8,156 nt of DNA from JAMIFN01 sp035906235 (GTDB taxonomy: Bacteria > Pseudomonadota > Gammaproteobacteria > Burkholderiales > Burkholderiaceae_C): NCBI GenBank assembly GCA_035906235.1, contig JAMIFN010000133.1, positions 1 through 8,156 on the forward strand, given 5' to 3'. The notes under the pieces are model-generated. The model made no database searches and was not told where the DNA came from. It worked only from the letters and a program-made list of their open reading frames with translations. The stretch's first letter is position 1. Each line of letters begins with the position of its first letter. A program made the position numbers and the translations under genes. Below are positions 5,825 through 8,156 of this stretch, piece after piece.

Positions 5825-5859
5825 AAAAAAGCCCAAAACCGTGACGGCTTTGGGCTTTT
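5825..5859 (-). terminator. Rho-independent terminator after ccoP
   Basis: Transcribed from the minus strand, AAAAGCCCAAA-GCCG-TCA-CGG-TTTTGGGC forms a long stem (GCCCAAA with TTTGGGC, one A-C mismatch, CCG with CGG, 3-base loop). A run of six T follows, from positions 5825-5830. It starts 23 bases after the ccoP stop, so it closes the ccoNOQP transcript and separates it from ccoG. The stem could also work from the plus strand, but no gene there needs it. Confidence 0.88.
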
Positions 5860-5882
5860 ATCCGAAGGTTCACAGCAGGCGC

Positions 5883-6806
5883 TTATGGCATATGCTGGGC
5901 ACTGACACCCCCGTTGGAGTAACCCCAAACATAAGCCGCCAGCATTTTGATTTGCGTCGCGTCGTAGCGACCCTTTTGCTCGGGCATCTGGTTGGTTTTG
6001 CCATGGTTGATCATGCCGACAATGAAGTCTTCGCCGTAGCCATGAAGCCAAATGTTATCGGTCAAATTAGGCGCGCCCATTAAGGGGTTGCCTTTGCCAT
6101 CGGCACCGTGGCACGCGGCACAAACCACGAATTTGCCTTTGCCCAGTTGTGCGCGCACAGAATCGTGTGGACTGTTGGACAGGCTCAAAACATAGTTAGC
6201 CAAGTTGCGCGCATCGTCGGGTGAGCCTACCGCCTCGGTAAACGAGGGCATAACACCAATGCGGCCATTGGTGATGCTTTCCACAATGTTCTCGGACTTC
6301 CCGCCGTGGAGCCAATCGGTATCGGTCAGATTAGGGAAGCCTTTAGAGCCACGCGCATCCGCGCCATGGCAGAGTGCACAGTTGTTGCCGAACAGTCGCC
6401 CAGCAATATCCATGGCCGCTGGGTCTTTGGCCAGCTCTTCAACACTTTTATGTTGAAAAGCAGCATAGACTGGCGCAGCCTCTTGCAAGGCCTTGGCTTT
6501 GTCTTTTTGGTATTCACTCCCTGAAGTCCATTGGCTTGAGCCTTTATAGGTTCCCAAACCTGGGTAGTAGTACAAATAGCCCAGCGCAAAGACGATGGTG
6601 CCGACAAATAAACCTACCCACCACATGGGCAGGGGGTTGTTCAACTCGCGCAGGTCTTCGTCCCAGACATGGCCGGTCGAGCCGTCATCTGCACTTTTGA
6701 CCTTTTTAAAGCCAGCGAAAATCAGCAGCCAGATCAAGCCGCCAATACCGAGAAAAACAATGACCGTGATGTAATGCGACCAAAAGTCGCTGATGAAATC
6801 GCTCAT
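5883..6806 (-). CDS. ccoP: Cytochrome c oxidase cbb3-type subunit III (di-haem cytochrome c)
   Basis: CcoP passes electrons from soluble cytochrome c through two haem c groups toward CcoO and CcoN, on the periplasmic side of the inner membrane. The 307-residue product has membrane helices at about 11-33 and 62-81. The 4-residue gap-free loop between them includes the FixP N-terminal motif around VWDEDLRELNNPLPMWW (47-63). Two cytochrome c domains follow, with haem-binding CALCH (143-147) and CAACH (229-233) and likely axial methionines Met186 (GVMPSF) and Met274 (NQMPEQ). The length and domain order are standard. The ATG at 6804-6806 lies 58 bases after ccoQ; the ribosome-binding site is weak (AGAAAG twelve bases upstream, AGGG directly before the ATG), so translation may be coupled or modest. 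It is the last gene of ccoNOQP before the terminator. Confidence 0.97.
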   Translation of the reverse strand: MSDFISDFWSHYITVIVFLGIGGLIWLLIFAGFKKVKSADDGSTGHVWDEDLRELNNPLPMWWVGLFVGTIVFALGYLYYYPGLGTYKGSSQWTSGSEYQKDKAKALQEAAPVYAAFQHKSVEELAKDPAAMDIAGRLFGNNCALCHGADARGSKGFPNLTDTDWLHGGKSENIVESITNGRIGVMPSFTEAVGSPDDARNLANYVLSLSNSPHDSVRAQLGKGKFVVCAACHGADGKGNPLMGAPNLTDNIWLHGYGEDFIVGMINHGKTNQMPEQKGRYDATQIKMLAAYVWGYSNGGVSAQHMP

Positions 6807-6864
6807 ACCCTAGCTACGCTTTCTGATGGTGTGGTGGGCGGGGGAGTGCTTGACGCATGGGGCA

Positions 6865-6999
6865 TTAGTCTTTAAAGGGCAGCATGGCGGCCTCTTCCAA
6901 GTCTTCCTTGCTGTAGGACGAATAAGCCCAAAAGCAAACCCCGATAAAAAACGCAAAACTCAACAAGGTGTAAATAATGCGTACAGTGTTTAATTCCAT
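6865..6999 (-). CDS. ccoQ: CcoQ, small membrane subunit of cbb3 oxidase
   Basis: This 44-residue gene sits between ccoO and ccoP, where ccoQ is expected. The product starts MELNTVRIIYTLLSFAFFIG, has one transmembrane helix at about 7-26, then SSYSKEDLEEAAMLPFKD, a short acidic tail with the AxxLPF ending typical of CcoQ. CcoQ helps stabilise the assembled cbb3 complex and is not essential for catalysis in the species studied. The ATG at 6997-6999 is preceded by AGGGAAATACC, a reasonable ribosome-binding site. It begins 35 bases after ccoO and ends 58 bases before ccoP. CcoQ varies in sequence, so the assignment uses length, helix, tail and position together. Confidence 0.93.
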   Translation of the reverse strand: MELNTVRIIYTLLSFAFFIGVCFWAYSSYSKEDLEEAAMLPFKD

Positions 7000-7034
7000 G
7001 GTATTTCCCTGTTGAAAAGACCGTAGTCCCTCAT

Positions 7035-7691
7035 TTAGCGTAAGGCACGCCCCAAACCTTGCAAGTAGGCGACCACCGCATCCATTTCAGTTTTGCCTTT
7101 CAGCTCAGCTGACGCGCCCGCAATTTGCGCATCGGTATAAGGCACACCAACGCGGCGCAGCGCCTTCATGTGGTTGGAAATGGGGTAATTGTCAATTTTG
7201 GTACCTTCAAGCCAGCTATAAGCAGGCATATTCGACTCGGGTACCAGATCGCGTGGGTTGTTCAAATGGACGCGATGCCATTCGTCGTTGTACTTGCCAC
7301 CCACGCGCGCCAAGTCAGGCCCCGTGCGTTTGCTGCCCCACTGGTAAGGGTGGTCGTAAACAAACTCACCCGCAACCGAATAGTGGCCGTAACGCAGAGT
7401 TTCAGCATAGAAAGGGCGAATCATTTGGCTATGGCAGCCGTAGCAGCCTTCGCGTTGGTAAATATCGCGCCCTACCAGCTGCAAAGCCTCATAGGGTTTG
7501 ACATCTTGCAGCACATTGGGGTCATTGGCTCGCGTCAAAGGCTGGGTCGTCGATTTTTGGAAGAACAGGGGAACGATTTCCACCATGCCCGCAACCGATA
7601 CCACCAGCACGATGAGCACGATCATCAAAAAGCTGTTGGTCTCGATCCGCGCGTGGGAAAAAAGAGGGATTTTTTCGTTGTGGTCAGACAT
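7035..7691 (-). CDS. ccoO: Cytochrome c oxidase cbb3-type subunit II (mono-haem cytochrome c)
   Basis: CcoO carries one haem c and relays electrons from CcoP to the catalytic subunit CcoN. The 218-residue product has one N-terminal membrane anchor at about 21-44 (FLMIVLIVLVVSVAGMVEIV), then a periplasmic cytochrome c domain with REGCYGCHSQMIRP (80-93), where C83, C86 and H87 bind haem. The axial methionine is probably Met155 in ESNMPAYSWL. The segment YGHYSVAGEFVYDHPYQWGS (101-120) is highly characteristic of CcoO/FixO. The ATG at 7689-7691 has an excellent AGGAG site eight bases upstream, and the gene starts 23 bases after the ccoN stop, consistent with one transcript. Length and motifs are normal. 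Confidence 0.98.
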   Translation of the reverse strand: MSDHNEKIPLFSHARIETNSFLMIVLIVLVVSVAGMVEIVPLFFQKSTTQPLTRANDPNVLQDVKPYEALQLVGRDIYQREGCYGCHSQMIRPFYAETLRYGHYSVAGEFVYDHPYQWGSKRTGPDLARVGGKYNDEWHRVHLNNPRDLVPESNMPAYSWLEGTKIDNYPISNHMKALRRVGVPYTDAQIAGASAELKGKTEMDAVVAYLQGLGRALR

Positions 7692-7714
7692 TTCAAACTC
7701 CTAATACTGGGGCA

Positions 7715-8156
7715 TTAAGCCTGCACCAATTGCGGCACTGGAGCTTTGACTGCACGGCCTTTGGCCACCGTCATCCACACATTCCATGCCATGATGAGCA
7801 TGCCGCTCAGGTAGAGCAAGCCACCAGTCAAGCGCACGACATAATAGGGAAAGGTCGCCTTCACGCTTTCAACAAAGGTGTACACCAAAGTGCCGTCGGG
7901 GTTAACTGCGCGCCACATCATGCCTTGCATGACACCGGCAATCCACATCGAGGCGATATAAAGCACGATGCCCAAAGTCGCCATCCAGAAATGCACTTCA
8001 ATGGCCTTGACGCTGAACATTTGCTTGCGCCCATACATGCGCGGAATCAGGTGATACATGGATCCCATAGTGATCAAGCCCACCCAGCCCAAAGCACCTG
8101 AGTGCACATGGCCAATCCCCCAGTCAGTGTCATGAGACAGGGCATTGACAGTTTTG
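7715..8156 (-). CDS. ccoN: Cytochrome c oxidase cbb3-type subunit I, C-terminal part (5' end outside window)
   Basis: CcoN is the haem-copper catalytic subunit that reduces oxygen to water and pumps protons. The frame is open to the window edge and gives 146 residues ending in TAA (7715-7717); about two thirds of the roughly 475-residue protein is missing. The fragment begins KTVNALSHDTDWGIGHVHSG. HVH holds two histidines (residues 16 and 18) that by comparison with the Pseudomonas stutzeri enzyme bind haem b3 and low-spin haem b. Three transmembrane helices follow at about 19-42, 56-82 and 110-133, and a conserved YYVVRLTGG segment precedes the last one. A GTG inside the fragment (8105-8107) is not the real start. 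The CuB histidines and the cross-linked tyrosine lie outside the window. This is the first gene of ccoNOQP. Confidence 0.97.
   Translation of the reverse strand, partial: KTVNALSHDTDWGIGHVHSGALGWVGLITMGSMYHLIPRMYGRKQMFSVKAIEVHFWMATLGIVLYIASMWIAGVMQGMMWRAVNPDGTLVYTFVESVKATFPYYVVRLTGGLLYLSGMLIMAWNVWMTVAKGRAVKAPVPQLVQA

Noticed and set aside
8105..8107. GTG as a start codon of a 130-residue protein
   Set aside because: The frame continues upstream into the conserved CcoN segment SHDTDWGIGHVHSG and on to the window edge, so this is an internal valine of ccoN.

Overview
This window looks like ordinary chromosome of a betaproteobacterium, most likely Burkholderiales and probably a Comamonadaceae-type genome. 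The evidence is the protein sequences, the canonical ccoNOQP-ccoG-fixH cluster, and the GC-rich palindromic intergenic repeats. The assignment is by recognition only; no search was run.

Layout, left to right. (1) Positions 1-576, plus strand: the C-terminal half of an acyl-CoA dehydrogenase-family protein, cut by the window edge. (2) Positions 577-1002: a gene-free stretch between two convergent genes, filled with palindromic repeats: a GC-rich inverted repeat, three CGTC-hairpin-CATCC units, one related longer hairpin in the opposite orientation, a copy of a 60-bp direct repeat, and a 21-bp palindrome. (3) Positions 1003-1875, minus: a SAM-dependent methyltransferase of the Methyltransf_32 type. 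Its stop codon lies in the centre of the 21-bp palindrome, and the two copies of the 60-bp direct repeat sit on either side of it. (4) Positions 1977-3410, minus: pyruvate kinase. (5) Positions 3578-8156, minus: a complete cbb3 cytochrome oxidase block except for the start of ccoN. In transcription order it runs ccoN (partial), ccoO, ccoQ, ccoP, a strong intrinsic terminator, ccoG, a short fixH-like gene and an 80-residue two-helix membrane protein.

How the genes work together. CcoN (haem-copper catalytic subunit), CcoO (mono-haem cytochrome c), CcoQ (small helper) and CcoP (di-haem cytochrome c) form the high-affinity terminal oxidase used at low oxygen. CcoG and FixH belong to the accessory set that delivers copper to the oxidase and helps its assembly. 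The terminator after ccoP and a candidate promoter before ccoG suggest that structural and accessory genes are separate transcription units. Pyruvate kinase is central glycolysis and appears unrelated to the oxidase block.

I found no clearly novel system. The points most worth a second look are the repeat-packed region around the methyltransferase gene, the apparent absence of the usual catalytic glutamate in the acyl-CoA dehydrogenase fragment, and the small membrane gene at the end of the cco accessory operon.
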